DNA of 64,000 nt from Amorphophallus konjac (GCA_022559845.1 CM040118.1:263957519-264021518); one strand, 5' to 3'. Counted from the first letter of the stretch, positions 49,018-60,239 are shown. Notes: generated by a model not told the origin, from the sequence alone. Numbers and translations: made by a program.

Positions 49018-49098
49018 CTATAAATCCACTCACCCCCCTCTCTCTCCCCATTCTCTCTTTCTCACTCTCTCTCATCTCTTTCTCTCCCCCTCTCCCCA
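49018..49098 (+). promoter_or_regulatory. TATA box and polypyrimidine leader
   Basis: CTATAAATCC at 49018, then an almost pure C/T run (49030-49098) ending CCCCAG, which resembles a 3' splice site. Confidence 0.65.
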
Positions 49099-49557
49099 GG
49101 CAGCCGACGGTGGCGGAGGAGGGTGAGGCGGCGATGGCGGGAGGCGAGGAACGGGTCGAGGATCGAGGGCTGGTGGCGCATGGAAGCTCGGTGGTGCGTT
49201 CTTGAATCGGCGGAGGTTTAAACGGCATTTCTTCGCAGATCGACGTCCTCGGGGAGTGGAATTTTTGGTGGTGGTAGGGAGATGGATCCCCAACTCGTGT
49301 ACTTCCTTTCCCACGATTTTGGTAGGCCGTGGTAAGCCGAGCGGGCTTATTTGAGCTTTTGGGGGAAAAAGTATGTTTTTGGGGAGTGAGCCGGATCTAA
49401 AGTTTTAACCACATTTTTGTGGTTTAAATGGGTCCTCTCGGTGCTAGAGAGGTAGGGGACTAGTTTCCCCTTGTTTTCCCCTTCGCGTGGGCGCGAACAG
49501 GAAGTGGAATGCATGGACTTTCTCGTGATTTCCACCGTTTTTGGGCTCGGGATGATT

Positions 49558-49893
49558 TAGCGGTCGTTCTAGAGACCGCTAGGGGCGCTAGCGGTCATGT
49601 GGAGACCGCTAGGGGTCCCCCTATGTCGGTTCAAGGCTGGCGGTCATGCGATAAACCGCTAGTGGGTTTAGCGGTCCAGAGGTAGACCATTGTCTATTTT
49701 GGAGTTATTCGAGGTCGGTCGGGTAGCGGTCTCGCGACAGACCGCTAGGCATCGCCTAGCGGTCAGCCAAAAGATTGCCACCTGACTAGCGGTCCGAGAG
49801 GTGACCGCTAGGGGTTCGTCTGTTTCAGAGTGCTTAGCGGTCCAGCGGTAGACCGCTAGCCTTTCCTTAGCGGTCCAGGGGTAGACCGCTAGG
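49558..49893 (+). repeat. Array of nine TAGCGGTC-N-GACCGCTA hairpins
   Basis: Each unit has an 8-bp arm TAGCGGTC, a variable loop of about 8 bp, and the partner GACCGCTA. Six or seven of nine are intact or nearly so; others have lost one arm (near 49685 and 49770). The array lies downstream of the TATA box, so it should be transcribed. Confidence 0.85.
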
Positions 49894-50197
49894 CGATTCT
49901 TCGTGCTCATCGTGCCGTTTACCGTTGTGTTGGTCTCCGATCGACCCGGTTGTGACCCAGTGGTCGACCTTCAGCCTCGTGAGTGTCCCAGACACCCCAT
50001 GAGTTTCGTGTCCGTGTTTCTGGGGTGTCTGGAGGTACCGTGTTACCTCGATTAGCGTGCCCATATGTGTGGTGGGTCCGGGTGACCACATGTGTTCCGG
50101 GCTTTCGTGTTACGCTCGATCGAGTCACCGTGTATCGGTGTGAGTGCGGTGGGGTTCCCCCACATGTCCTGAGTTTCTGCGGAAGATGGTTCCTGAC

Positions 50198-50470
50198 TGG
50201 GCCAAGTGTATGGCCTTGGACTGTGAGTCCAGTCATCTGGCCTGGGGCTGGAGGTTTCCCATTTTTCCCTGAGAGGGGGAATCAGCGTGGTGGCTTGTGA
50301 GCTACCTTGGGAATCATGCTTTTGTGCTTTCCGCGTGGGCCATATGTGTGGCCTTGGATTGTGAGTCCAGTCACCCAGCTTGGGGCTGGAGGTCTCTTGA
50401 GTTCCCTTTTGAGGGGATGGTCTCGACGGCTCGTGAGCTGTCTCGATATTCATGCTACCGTGGTTTTAGA
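50198..50470 (+). repeat. 138-bp tandem duplication
   Basis: GGCCTTGGACTGTGAGTCCA at 50213 recurs as GGCCTTGGATTGTGAGTCCA 138 bp later. Each copy includes the small dyad TGGACTGTGAGTCCA. Located in the transcribed part of the LTR. Confidence 0.75.
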
Positions 50471-51414
50471 CCTAGGGATTAGGCTAGATTAACGGCATTG
50501 TGCCGTTGCGTACGACGGTCTTGACCCCAAGTCTTGTGACTCAAGGACCGTTGGATTTAGTGAGTCTAGAGGACTGTCCAGAGTCCCGTGGCTCGGCGCC
50601 ACTTGGTTCCTCGTGACTTTCACGCAGGGTGCGTGCGTGCTTCTCGGAGTTTCTCCTCGGAGAGTGGTCACATCAGTGACTCCCCACTAGTCGTACCCTT
50701 CCGACACGCGAGTGGTCCCACCAGGGAGTGGTGGCGAGGCTACCCCAGAGAGACAGTTTTTAAGCTAGTTACCGTCGGGCCCCACGTCCTGCAGCCAGAG
50801 TCCGGCTGAGGGAAAAACCAATCAGAGGGCCAGACCTGGGACGCATGGTCTGTGTGTGCACACGTGGTTGGGGGCAGTTGGACCCACGCTGACAAGCACG
50901 ACCCCAGCTAGTTCTTGTTCTGTGGTTACTAGTACGGTGTCCCCGTTCCACCAAGGGTCTAGGGGGACACTTGAGGCACGGTCTAAGTTGTTAGTGGACA
51001 CATCCGTCCTTGCTTCTGGTGGGCAGGTACTCCTGTCACGTGAGACGTGACTCTCCAGTTTTCAAGTTTCGTTTCCCATCTGTGAGACGTGGTTCCCCCG
51101 ATAATTTCAGGGAGTGTTCCCGAGGTAGAGGTCTAGGGGTTTTTCCGGTGAGCGTCACCGAAGGTTTCCCTAGATGGTGTTAGGTCCACGACTGCGAGGT
51201 CGTGACGGTTTCTTCTGGCAGCGTAGCCAGAGGTTCTCCCATTAGTTCGATAGTCCCCCGATTGTGAGATCGAGGTGTGTTTGTCCGGTATAGTAGGAGT
51301 AGTTGTAGTGCCGAGTTTTGACCTACCACCGGTTCACTGTTCCTGCTGTAGTTGTAGCTGCTTTCCTTTCCGCTACCGCCGTTGGTTCCGATTTGGGTTC
51401 CGCAGGACCCCTAC

Positions 51415-51436
51415 TGAGTCTTTGTTTGGAGACTCA
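51415..51436 (+). promoter_or_regulatory. Conserved U5-type hairpin
   Basis: TGAGTCT and AGACTCA arms around TTGTTTGG. Counterpart of 45184-45205. Confidence 0.6.
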
Positions 51437-51759
51437 CCCCTACTTTTTAGGTGCAGCAGTTCTTCCTCGAGGGTCGAGGGTACTGTTCAGAGGTCCCTAG
51501 CTGCCAGCTCGCCGGGCCGAGGGTTCACTTGGCATGTGGTACATTTTACTGCTTTAGACTGTACTTTCTATTGGACTGGAATCTACTGTTGTAACTGTTA
51601 TTTATTTCTATTATTATATCTGTTATCCTACTTTATTTCCTATTTCTTTGTACCTCCATACTCCTTTTAGCCCTTCCGAGCCCTCCCGACTCGTGGGCGG
51701 CGGGCCAGGATTCTAATGGTATTGGGTTCCTCCCGGTATCCGGATCTTGGGTCGTCACA

Positions 51760-52151
51760 ATTGAGGTCTCCCGACGCCCGCCTGCTTCAGTCACAACGGT
51801 GCCCCCAGCACCCGACTGCCAGTCTCACCGGGCCCCGAGCACGACCATCGAGGTCTCCTGACGCTCACCTGCTTCAGTCACAATGGTGCCCCCGGCACCC
51901 GATTGCCAGTCACACCAGCCCCCGAGCACGACCATTGAAGTCTCCCAGCGCCCGCCATCTTCAGTTACAACGGTGCCCCCGGCACCCGACTGTCAGTCAC
52001 ACTAGGCCCCGAGCACGACCATCAAGGTCTCCCAGCGCCCACCTACTCCAGTCACAACGGTGCCCCCGACACTCGACTACCCACCTACTTCAGTCACAAC
52101 GGTGCCCCAGGTGCCCGACTGTCTGCTACTCTAGTCACATCGGGGCCAGCG
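51760..52151 (+). repeat. 87-bp tandem array, left of solo LTR
   Basis: CAGTCACAACGGTGCCCC recurs at 51788, 51875, 51962 and 52049 (period 87), then at 52091 after a shorter unit. The core is shared with the 83-bp array right of the solo LTR. The spacer AGCACGACCAT is specific to this side. Confidence 0.9.
52147..52151 (+). repeat. Target-site duplication, left
   Basis: CAGCG, repeated exactly at 55905-55909. Confidence 0.93.
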
Positions 52152-52820
52152 TGTAACGCCCGGTAATTTTAAGATAGGAATAAATAAGTTTAGGAAGAAA
52201 ATCTATATCTAATACATATTCTTACAAATATGTATATAATGTTTAATAAATAAATAACTAAGTGATATTCCTATAGGGTTGCTCAGATCGAACCTGCCTC
52301 TGATACCTAGGACAAGGACTAATAAAAGTTAAACAAATTATGAGGAATAAAATCCCTATATACATACAAATTATTAATAGGTATATGAGGGTTAGAAAAT
52401 AACAAATATGTTTATGTATATATAATGCAATATAAATAAATATAATACAACGTCAATAATCAAGGCCAGACTCGGTACACGACCCCCTGACATCCTGAGA
52501 AATCTCACAAAAAGAACTCATGAACCCTACCATTGTATTATAATAAATTTAAGAATAACATGTTGTTTTTAAGTAGGCATTTAATGCATAATATAATTTT
52601 ATTTGAATTAGAATCAATAAATCTTGAAGAAAACATCGATTAGTATTTTATTAATAATTTATAAAGTTTAATATTCACATTTATTACATTATACTTTTAT
52701 TAGAAGGAAGAAATATACATTAATAAGATTTAAATGAATTAAGAAAAATTAAAAGAGAAAAGAATGGACATATATACGATATCGATTTTTCGAAGGCTAA
52801 CAAATAAAGAAAAAACTAAA

Positions 52821-53386
52821 TTGACGCCACCAGTGATGGGCGTCAATTCCATAAGAAACGACTTAAACTAAGTCGTCAATTCAAAAAACATGAATAGTGC
52901 CGACTTTTCGACTAAAGAATTTTGGAAAAAATAATTATATGGAAAAATAGAGAAAAATGAAAAATTAATACCCTTAAAATTTCCCATCTATATCACATCT
53001 AGAAAGAAAGATAAAAATTCAGAAAGAAAGAGCCCAAAGTGAATAGCGCCCAACTATTTGGGCGTTATTTTAGAAAGAAACGACGTATGGCATGTCGTCA
53101 ATTCTTTTATGAATGAATAGTGTGAGTGAATAGTGCCACTTTTTGATTTAAAGGAATTTTTAAAAACTAATTACATGAACAAATCAAGAAAAATGGAAAA
53201 CTATTACCCATAAAATTTCATAACTAAACCTAATCAAATAAAAAAGATAAAAATCCTCAAATATTGTAACTAGCACAAGTTAACGTGAAATCGTGAATAG
53301 CGCTCGACGGAAGGGCGTTATTTCTTTAAAAACGACGAGATGCATGGCGTCAATTTAAAATTAACGACCTAACCTAAGGCGTTAAT
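52821..53386 (+). repeat. Inverted-repeat (hairpin) cluster in U3
   Basis: At least six hairpins with different arms: TTGACGCC/GGCGTCAA (52821-52846), ACGACTTA/TAAGTCGT (52858-52876), AATAGCGCCCAA/TTGGGCGTTATT (53042-53069), ACGAC/GTCGT (53080-53098), one at 53296-53323 and ATTAACG/CGTTAAT (53361-53387). Most end in CGTyAATT. Confidence 0.85.
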
Positions 53387-53527
53387 TCCGTTTGAGTTTC
53401 GTTCGAACCAGGACATTATCTAGGGCAAGTTTCCGGATTACTACGTAAAAGATATGTTATAGCAAGGACTCTAACAGGGAAATAGATCTTCCAATCAAAC
53501 TCTAACTCTATTAGGGTTCCTAAAACA

Positions 53528-53536
53528 CTATAAATA
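53528..53536 (+). promoter_or_regulatory. TATA box of solo LTR
   Basis: CTATAAATA followed by TCCTCCC, about 1.38 kb into the LTR. Confidence 0.65.
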
Positions 53537-53953
53537 TCCTCCCGATCGACCTAGACCGCTATTTTGGCGATCTGTTTCATCGTGCTGCTGCTGTCAACCG
53601 TGAAGAACAGGTGTTCTTCTTCCTCTGCCTTCAGTTGAGTATTATGAAGAAAACTAATGCTTCTTCATCTTATTCTCCTGTAGGTTGCCTGCATCGAGAA
53701 GGAACTCTCATATAGTTGAAGGACGTGGAGTTCTTCATCATCATCTTCTTCTTCCGGTGATCTGAAGACTCTGTTGCAAACAGAGTCTCATTTTCTCTTC
53801 ACAAATCCTAACCGTGTCTTCACCTAGATCAGTCAGGTAGGTTTTCTCAAGGATTGTAGCCCAAAGTAAGTTATGAAATTATATCGATAACATATATTCG
53901 TGCATGCATATAGTTTCATGAGCTTTCAATGTTTTCTGTGACTTTTGGAAAGA

Positions 53954-54430
53954 AGCGACCCAGCTTAGGGCGCTAATTCAAGAAAGGATGCCCGACACAA
54001 GAGGCGTTAATTTCAGATAATTAATTAATACTCATGTTTAGAAATTGAATAACTATGACACCTGTAAGGTAATTCAATGCATGATCACATATATCAAATC
54101 CTGCTATTTTTCTTGTCCTGACCCTGTACTAGTTTACTTAAATTTTATTATCCTTGAAATTACCACTGATTCATATTAATCCTGGAACATCTTGAATTAA
54201 CGACCTGATGCAGGCCGTTTCTTATAGAACTGACGCCCCACCAAAGGGCGCTAATTTGAAGGTAACGCCCCGGCCTAAGGCGCGTTTCATGAAAATTCCA
54301 GAAATTAGACATTTATGCAAAATAGAAAATATAATGGGCGACTGCTGTATAAGTCGTCAAATTGTAAATAAACGCCCCTGTAAAAGGCGTTAATTTGATA
54401 AGTAACGACTTAGAGGAAGTCGCTAATTTC
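53954..54430 (+). repeat. Inverted-repeat (hairpin) cluster downstream of TATA
   Basis: Eight or so hairpins of the same design: AGCGACCC/GGGCGCT, AACGACCTG/CAGGCCGTT, TGACGCCC/GGGCGCTA, AACGCC/GGCGTT and AACGACTT/AAGTCGCT. Right arms are typically followed by AATTT. These would be in the transcript. Confidence 0.8.
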
Positions 54431-55492
54431 CTGTATAATTATTTTAACTTGTCTTCTGATAACCGAGGGTTTTATATATATCAATCTATTATTAGGCACT
54501 ATATTTCCACTCCGTGAATATAGTCCCATGTTTCCAATGGTTTATCGTTTATCCACTAATTCTCGGTGACATACAAGCCCTCCATTGGACATTCCGTTCC
54601 TTTGGACTGGCGAATTCGTCATAGAGACCTCCGTAAGACTCCTCGAGCCTTAGATTCCCTCAAGGCCGACTGAGCGGGTTGTACCATAAAAACCTATCAC
54701 ACTATTTTGCCATGTCACTCTATAAAAACATGGTATACCGGCCCTCATGATATGCTAAGGGGATATCATGAGAATATTCTTAATGGGATGAAGACATCAT
54801 GCCATTAATATGATGTTCTTGTGGACCTCAATTCTATATCAAATAGGTGACCATCTATATGGACACTTAATTGTCATGGTACCCAAGTTAGGGAACCAAT
54901 TCCACCCAGTTTATCGACATGTCATGGTTTATATGCTTTGCGTGGATTTTATCGAAAGAATGTCCTTACTCAAGGGCCTTGCCCTTGAATTCCATGAAAA
55001 TCTTATCTTATCATCCTATTAAAGCTTATTCTTGAAACTCCTTATTGGCTATAAACTATCGTGGATGTCTAGATCTATCTTTAATGCTGTGCATATAAGG
55101 GCCCGATCTCGTCCCGGGAGGAGCACCCAAAAGTACTAGTGCCCATGGGAGTTGTAATGATCACGGTGTCTAGCATTGCACCGAAGTACTTTCTCTCTTG
55201 ATCTTTGGCATTCCACACTCTCTCTCTTTCTTGCGTGCGTGACTCGACTTGCGTGACTTTACTAGCGTGGCCCGATACGGGCAAAGTACTTGCGTGAAAT
55301 AGCCAATAATCTATAAAGTCTCTCATGAATATCTCTTGTTTAAGACTCACTTGGATGTTTTGCACGACGTGTTATTCTATTGATTAGTTTTACTTGCTCA
55401 GTTCTTTCTACATGCATAGCCATATTGCATTTACATGTGAAAAATTATAATTACTTAAACCCATTGCTAGTTCTTGAGATATAATTTCCTAC

Positions 55493-55506
55493 TGAGCGTT
55501 CGCTCA
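55493..55506 (+). promoter_or_regulatory. Conserved U5-type hairpin
   Basis: TGAGCGTTCGCTCA followed by AACATTTTTCAGG; about 400 bp before the LTR end. Confidence 0.65.
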
Positions 55507-55904
55507 CTCCGTTTTATTCCAACATTTTTCAGGTAATCAGGTGGCTAGCGAGACCGAGACTCACACAGGCGGGACAAGTGTGCAAGCGAGCTTCGGAAAC
55601 TAGTGAACCCGAGTCTTTTATCTTTCTTGAGTCTAGATAGTATTGTCTAGCTAAGTTAGCTTATCGTCTCTTATCCAGTTATCTTGTCTAAGTCTGTAGT
55701 ATGTCGTTCCCTTCCTTTCCATTGTGTTGGAGTCTCTAAGTTGGAAAACAAGTTCTTGTAAGAGATTTATATTAGAAATAAAATTTCTATTGTTGTTCAA
55801 AATTATTTTTATCTTATGCAATTGCTCTTGATCATCCACGACTGTTTAATTGCCACGTTTCGAGCAAACGACACGTTCCGCTGCTATCGGTTCGGGGCGT
55901 GACA

Positions 55905-55909
55905 CAGCG
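55905..55909 (+). repeat. Target-site duplication, right
   Basis: CAGCG, identical to 52147-52151. Confidence 0.93.
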
Positions 55910-57350
55910 GCACCCGATCATTCAACAACCTCAGTCACAACGGTGCCCCCGGCGCTCGACTGCCAGCTACTCCAGTCACATCGGGACCCGTCGCACCCTA
56001 TCACCCAATAACACCAGTCACAACGGTGCCCCCGGCACCCAACTGCCAGCTACTCCAGTCACATCGGGGCCCACGGCACCCGATCCCCCAACAACTCCTA
56101 TCACAACGGTGCCCTCGGCGCCCGACTGCCTGCTACTCCAGTCACATCGGGGCCTGCGGCACCAGATCATTCAACAACCTCAGTCACAACGGTGCCCCCG
56201 GCGCCCGACTGCCAGCTACTCTAGTCACATCGGGGCACGCAGCACCCGATCACCCAACAACTCCAGTCACAACGGTGCCCCCGGCACCCGACTGCCAGCT
56301 ACTCCAGTCACATCGAGGCCCGCGGAACCCGATCACTCAACAACTCCAGTCACAACGGTGCCCCCGGCACCCAACTACCAGCTACTCCAGTCACATTGGG
56401 GCCCGCAGCACTCGATCACCCAACAACTCCAGTCACAACGGTGCCCCTCGGCACCCGACTGCCAGCTACTCCACTAACATCGGGGCTCGCGGCACCCGAT
56501 CATTCAACAACCTCAGTCACAACGGTGCCCCCAGCGCCCGACTACCAGCTACTCCAGTCACATCGCGGTCCGCGGCACCCGATCGCCCAACAACTCCAGT
56601 CACAACGGTGCCCCGGCACCCGACTGCCAGCTACTCCAGTCACATCAAGGCCCGCGGCACCCCATCACTCAACAACTCCAGTCACAACGGTGCCCCCGGC
56701 ACCCGACTGCCAGCTACTCCAGTCACATCGGGGCCCACGGCACCCGATCACCCAACAACTCCAGTCACAACGGTGCCCCCGGCATCCGACTGCCAGCTAC
56801 TCGAGTCACATCGGGGCCCGTGGCACCCGATCACTCAACAACCCTAGTCACAACAGTTCCCCCGGCACCCGACTGCCAGCTACTCCAGTCACATTGGGGC
56901 CCGCAGCACCTGATCACTCAACAACTCCAGTCACAACGGTGCCCCCGGCACCCGACTGCCAGCTACTCCAGTCACATCGGGGCCCGCGGCACCCGATCAC
57001 TCAACAACTCCAGTCACAACGGTGCCCCCGGCACCCGACTGCCAGCTACTCCAGTCACATCGGGGCCCGCACCACCCGATCACTCAACAACTCTAGTCAT
57101 AACGGTGCCCCCGACACCCGACTGCCAGGTACTTCAGTCACATCGGGGCCCGCGGCACCCGATCACTCAACAACCCCAGTCACAACGGTGCCCCCGGCAC
57201 CCGACTGCCATCTACTCCAGCCATATCGGGGCATGCGGCACCCGATCACTCAACAATCCCAGTCACAATGGTGCCCCCGGCACCCGACTGCCTGCTACTC
57301 CAGTCACATCGGGGGCTCGCGGCACCTGACCACTCAACTTCCCCAGCACA
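55905..57350 (+). repeat. 83-bp tandem array, about 17 units
   Basis: The unit holds two related halves, CAGTCACAACGGTGCCCC and CAGTCACATCGGGGCCC, plus CAACAACTC. Starts near 56927 and 57010 give a period of 83. Because 83 is not a multiple of three and the unit lacks stops in all plus frames, long false frames arise with an 83-residue repeat. Plant gypsy elements of the Ogre/Tat type often carry such arrays near their 3' ends, but no link is proven here. Confidence 0.93.
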
Positions 57351-58190
57351 ATGGTGCCTACAGCACCCCAACTGCCCCGACCTCAACACTGTCTCATGTT
57401 GGGAATACATTGAGACGCCCCTTGGGCGCCATCCTGCTGAGTCACAGGTCCTCTGACGGACACTATGTACAGATACGGAACTACCCACACAATAATGCAA
57501 TGACCTGGGGACCGTCATGAATGACGGAATTGTCCTGTGACTTGCAAGCAATTGTTATAGGGCTCTCATACCCCCATATAAATGCCTTTCATGGCATATA
57601 AGTCATGTAATCCAGTCAGGGAGCTGGTCCCCCTCCTCGTCGGAACCAGTCTCTCTGCCCCCAGTTATCCCTGTTGTGTTGATGTTACCTTGTGGCTATT
57701 GCATGGACTAAGCCCTCCCGACGTCATGGCTCCCAGGGTCCCTGACTCTCTCTTTGACAGTAGAAACAAAGGTATTCAGATTCAATCAGATGTAAAATAA
57801 ACACCGGTTGCTTGCGACCGGTGGGGAAAGACGTCCAGTACACGAATCCCCATAATCGCATGCGCACTCGCACCCGTGGAACCCCTTCTATCCACGTGTT
57901 GCCCGATCTCTCGAGCTACGTGTCACGTCCTGGCGACGCTTCCTCGGTCAATCCTTGGTTCCATAGCTGATTGTCGAGACATCGACTGGCACGCCTGCAT
58001 TCCACCCAGTCGTCCCTGTCCCAGTCTCCCAGAATGATTAACCATACGCCATCCCTTCCAGCGCGTTCATATCATTCTCTCTGCCTTCTTCTCAATACCC
58101 CCGGAATCCCCGCGTGCCCAGTCAACCTATCTCGGCCTTCCGTAAAAAGGCAAGTGTGCGACCCCGCCGCGAGGACCAAAAAGATGTGAC
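57351..58190 (+). other. Promoter-like, possibly LTR-derived sequence
   Basis: The array decays at 57351. CCATATAAATGCC (57571) resembles a TATA box and AAAATAAACA (57795) a polyadenylation signal, 225 bp apart, as in a U3-R segment. TGTTGGGAAT at 57398 could be an LTR start. No PBS or matching LTR copy is visible, so the call stays open. Confidence 0.35.
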
Positions 58191-58254
58191 TCCCCGCGTG
58201 TGTAAAACAACTGCGCAGACCCGGGAGCGAACTCCCACCTAGACTCCTGCTGCA

Positions 58255-58430
58255 CGGGGCATTACGTCTTGCTGTCCCACGGGTTCTGTGGCACTACGTA
58301 TCGCCATCCCATAGAACGAACCAACCGAATCCATAGGTTTTAAACTAGGGCGTTACGTCATGATGTCCCTTGGGATCTTTTAGTTCCGCAACGTTACGTC
58401 TTGCTATGCCGTAGAAGGGACCGAAGTCCT
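58255..58430. repeat. Imperfect TTACGTC..TG.TGTCCC repeats
   Basis: ATTACGTCTTGCTGTCCC, ACTACGTATCGCCATCCC, GTTACGTCATGATGTCCC and GTTACGTCTTGCTATGCC occur at about 58263, 58293, 58353 and 58392. Function unknown. Confidence 0.6.
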
Positions 58431-58439
58431 ACCTCATAG

Positions 58440-58804
58440 AATGTTGTTGTTTTCCATTCATAACATTCACATCATTTTTGCATTCACATTCAAACTCATG
58501 TTACAATACTAGTATGATACTTTAATATAACAGACATACTTCCCAATGGTTAAAGCATACTAATCACAGCATAAGGAGCATGATCAGATTACTGTATAAA
58601 GAGGACCAGTTCATCTTCTAGGTTATACATGCATAGAAAATGAACTATATCTACAAGTGCAGAATTTCTGGGAGCATGAAATCTTTACAGTGAGGTACCA
58701 CCTTGGTTTTCTATCATTTTCTAATTTTTCAGATTTTTATGAAGTAAAATGCCCTTTCAAAATTCTCCTTTTCTAAGTTTCTGGAAATTGGGACAGAATC
58801 CACA
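58440..58804. other. Unassigned AT-rich stretch
   Basis: No gene, repeat or boundary recognised. Confidence 0.4.
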
Positions 58805-59356
58805 GGTGCATCGACCTATCCATATGTGCATCGACCTATATTGTCCCATCCCAAATGTGCATCGACCTTACTTAAGGCCTGGACAGATGTGCATCGACCT
58901 TACTTAGCCTGGGGACAAATGTGCATCGACCTTACTTAAGGCCTAGACAGACGTGCCTTGACCTTAAGTAGCCTGGGGGAAAATGTGCATCGACCTTACT
59001 TAAGGCCTAGACAGATGTGCCTCAACCTTACTTAGCCTAGGGGAAAATGTGCATCGACCTTACTTAAGGCCTGGACGGATGTGCATCGACCTTACTTAGC
59101 CTGGGGACAAATGTGCATCGACCTTACTTAAGGCCTGGACAGATATGCCTTGAACTTACTTAACCTAGGGGAAAATGTGCATCAACCTTACTTAGCCTGG
59201 GGGAAAATGTGCATCGACCTTACTTAAGGCCTGGACATATGTGCCTCGACCTTACTTAGCCTGGGGGGAAATGTGCATCGACCTTACTTAAGGCGTGGAC
59301 AGATGTGCCTCAACCTTACTTAGCCCGGGGGAAAATGTGCATCGACCTTACTTAAG
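58805..59356 (-). repeat. 64-bp tandem array with TGCATCGACC core
   Basis: Two 32-bp half units alternate: TGTGCATCGACCTTACTTAA with GGCCTGGACAGA, and the same core with GCCTGGGGGAAAA. About eight or nine dimers. On the minus strand the core is AAGGTCGATGCACAT, the same as in the U3 array at 26175-27130, so this is probably the U3 of another decayed Sirevirus LTR. Confidence 0.85.
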
Positions 59357-59680
59357 CTCAGACTTGTACATGGACTCTGTTGGCCCGATTAGGAGGCAAT
59401 TGAGAGGGGGGTGAATTGATTGCCCACCCTTTCTCACAAATTTTAATACAGTACAGATAAATTACAACTTATGGAAAATAAGTCTTAGATGAGGCTTGAT
59501 TGGAATGGATGAAGTAAAAGCAAACAAGCTCTCACAACTTCCCAGCGCAGAGATATACTCACTCGGAGACCAAAATATGGACGGACAATTGAGCCAACTC
59601 TCGTCTCACCGTCTCACACTCGTATAGAGAACGGAAACCGAATAACAGCAATCACAAGATAAGCAAACCACGACACAGTG

Positions 59681-59733
59681 ATTTTTTAGGTGGTTCGGAC
59701 ACACCAAGTGCCATCCTACGTCCACCCCTCTCA
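59681..59733 (-). promoter_or_regulatory. Sirevirus LTR conserved block, copy D
   Basis: On the minus strand GAGAGGGGTGGACGTAGG, spacer, then GAACCACCTAAAAA; 300 bp before the LTR end. Confidence 0.75.
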
Positions 59734-60239
59734 CCTCGAGAGGATTCACTATCAACGCTACGCGACGGTAGCAACCACACACACGGGCTCGACGGCCCAC
59801 ACACGTGGGTTCTCGCACGACGACGAGACACCCCACACACACACTCGGGACAAGCTCCGAGATCATCTAGAGATGAAAAATAGAATGAAGAATACAAGCC
59901 CAGTCCTGAGAATATCAATCTAAGCACAAAATGACTAAGATAATGATTAACAATACGGATCTTCCCCTAAATCTTTCAACCAAAATCGAAGATGTATGGA
60001 GTGTAGCTTAGAAAGATGAAACCGAGTGAAGAAGGAGCAGATGTTTGAAGCTTCAGGCGCCTAAAGCAAGGATGAAGAGGACGCAGCCGCTGCCTCTCGA
60101 TCTCTTAGCTCGGGCTCGTGAGGGGACGTCTCTAGCGTTCCTTCCCTTCTCCTCCAACAGAGCACACACGTTCCTTCTCCTGCAAGAACAAGATGAACAC
60201 GTTAAAGCTCAAAGGGTTGGTTCGATCGGAGGAGGAGGC

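Larger units (their letters stand above)
48613..51759 (+). mobile_element. 3' LTR of LARD-like element
   Basis: 3,147 bp from TGTAATGCCCCG to GTCGTCACA. The order is U3 (about 400 bp), TATA, C/T-rich leader, a hairpin array (49558-49893), a 138-bp tandem duplication, and a U5 hairpin at 51415-51436. The open frames inside are not supported as genes. Confidence 0.9.
52152..55904 (+). mobile_element. Solo LTR of a Tekay-like gypsy element, 3.75 kb
   Basis: It starts TGTAACGCCCGG and ends TTCGGGGCGTGACA, nearly inverted ends, and is bracketed by CAGCG on both sides. No PBS, PPT or interior remains, which is the signature of unequal recombination between two LTRs. U3 is about 1.4 kb with TATA at 53528. 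Parts of U3 (52890-53280) resemble the U3 of the Tekay element at 27628-40537 (AATAGTGCCACTTTTT in both). It is packed with short inverted repeats. No gene is supported. Confidence 0.93.

Noticed and set aside
55899..57520. Four long Thr/Pro/Ser-rich proteins
   Set aside because: All are readings of the stop-free 83-bp tandem array in shifting frames.
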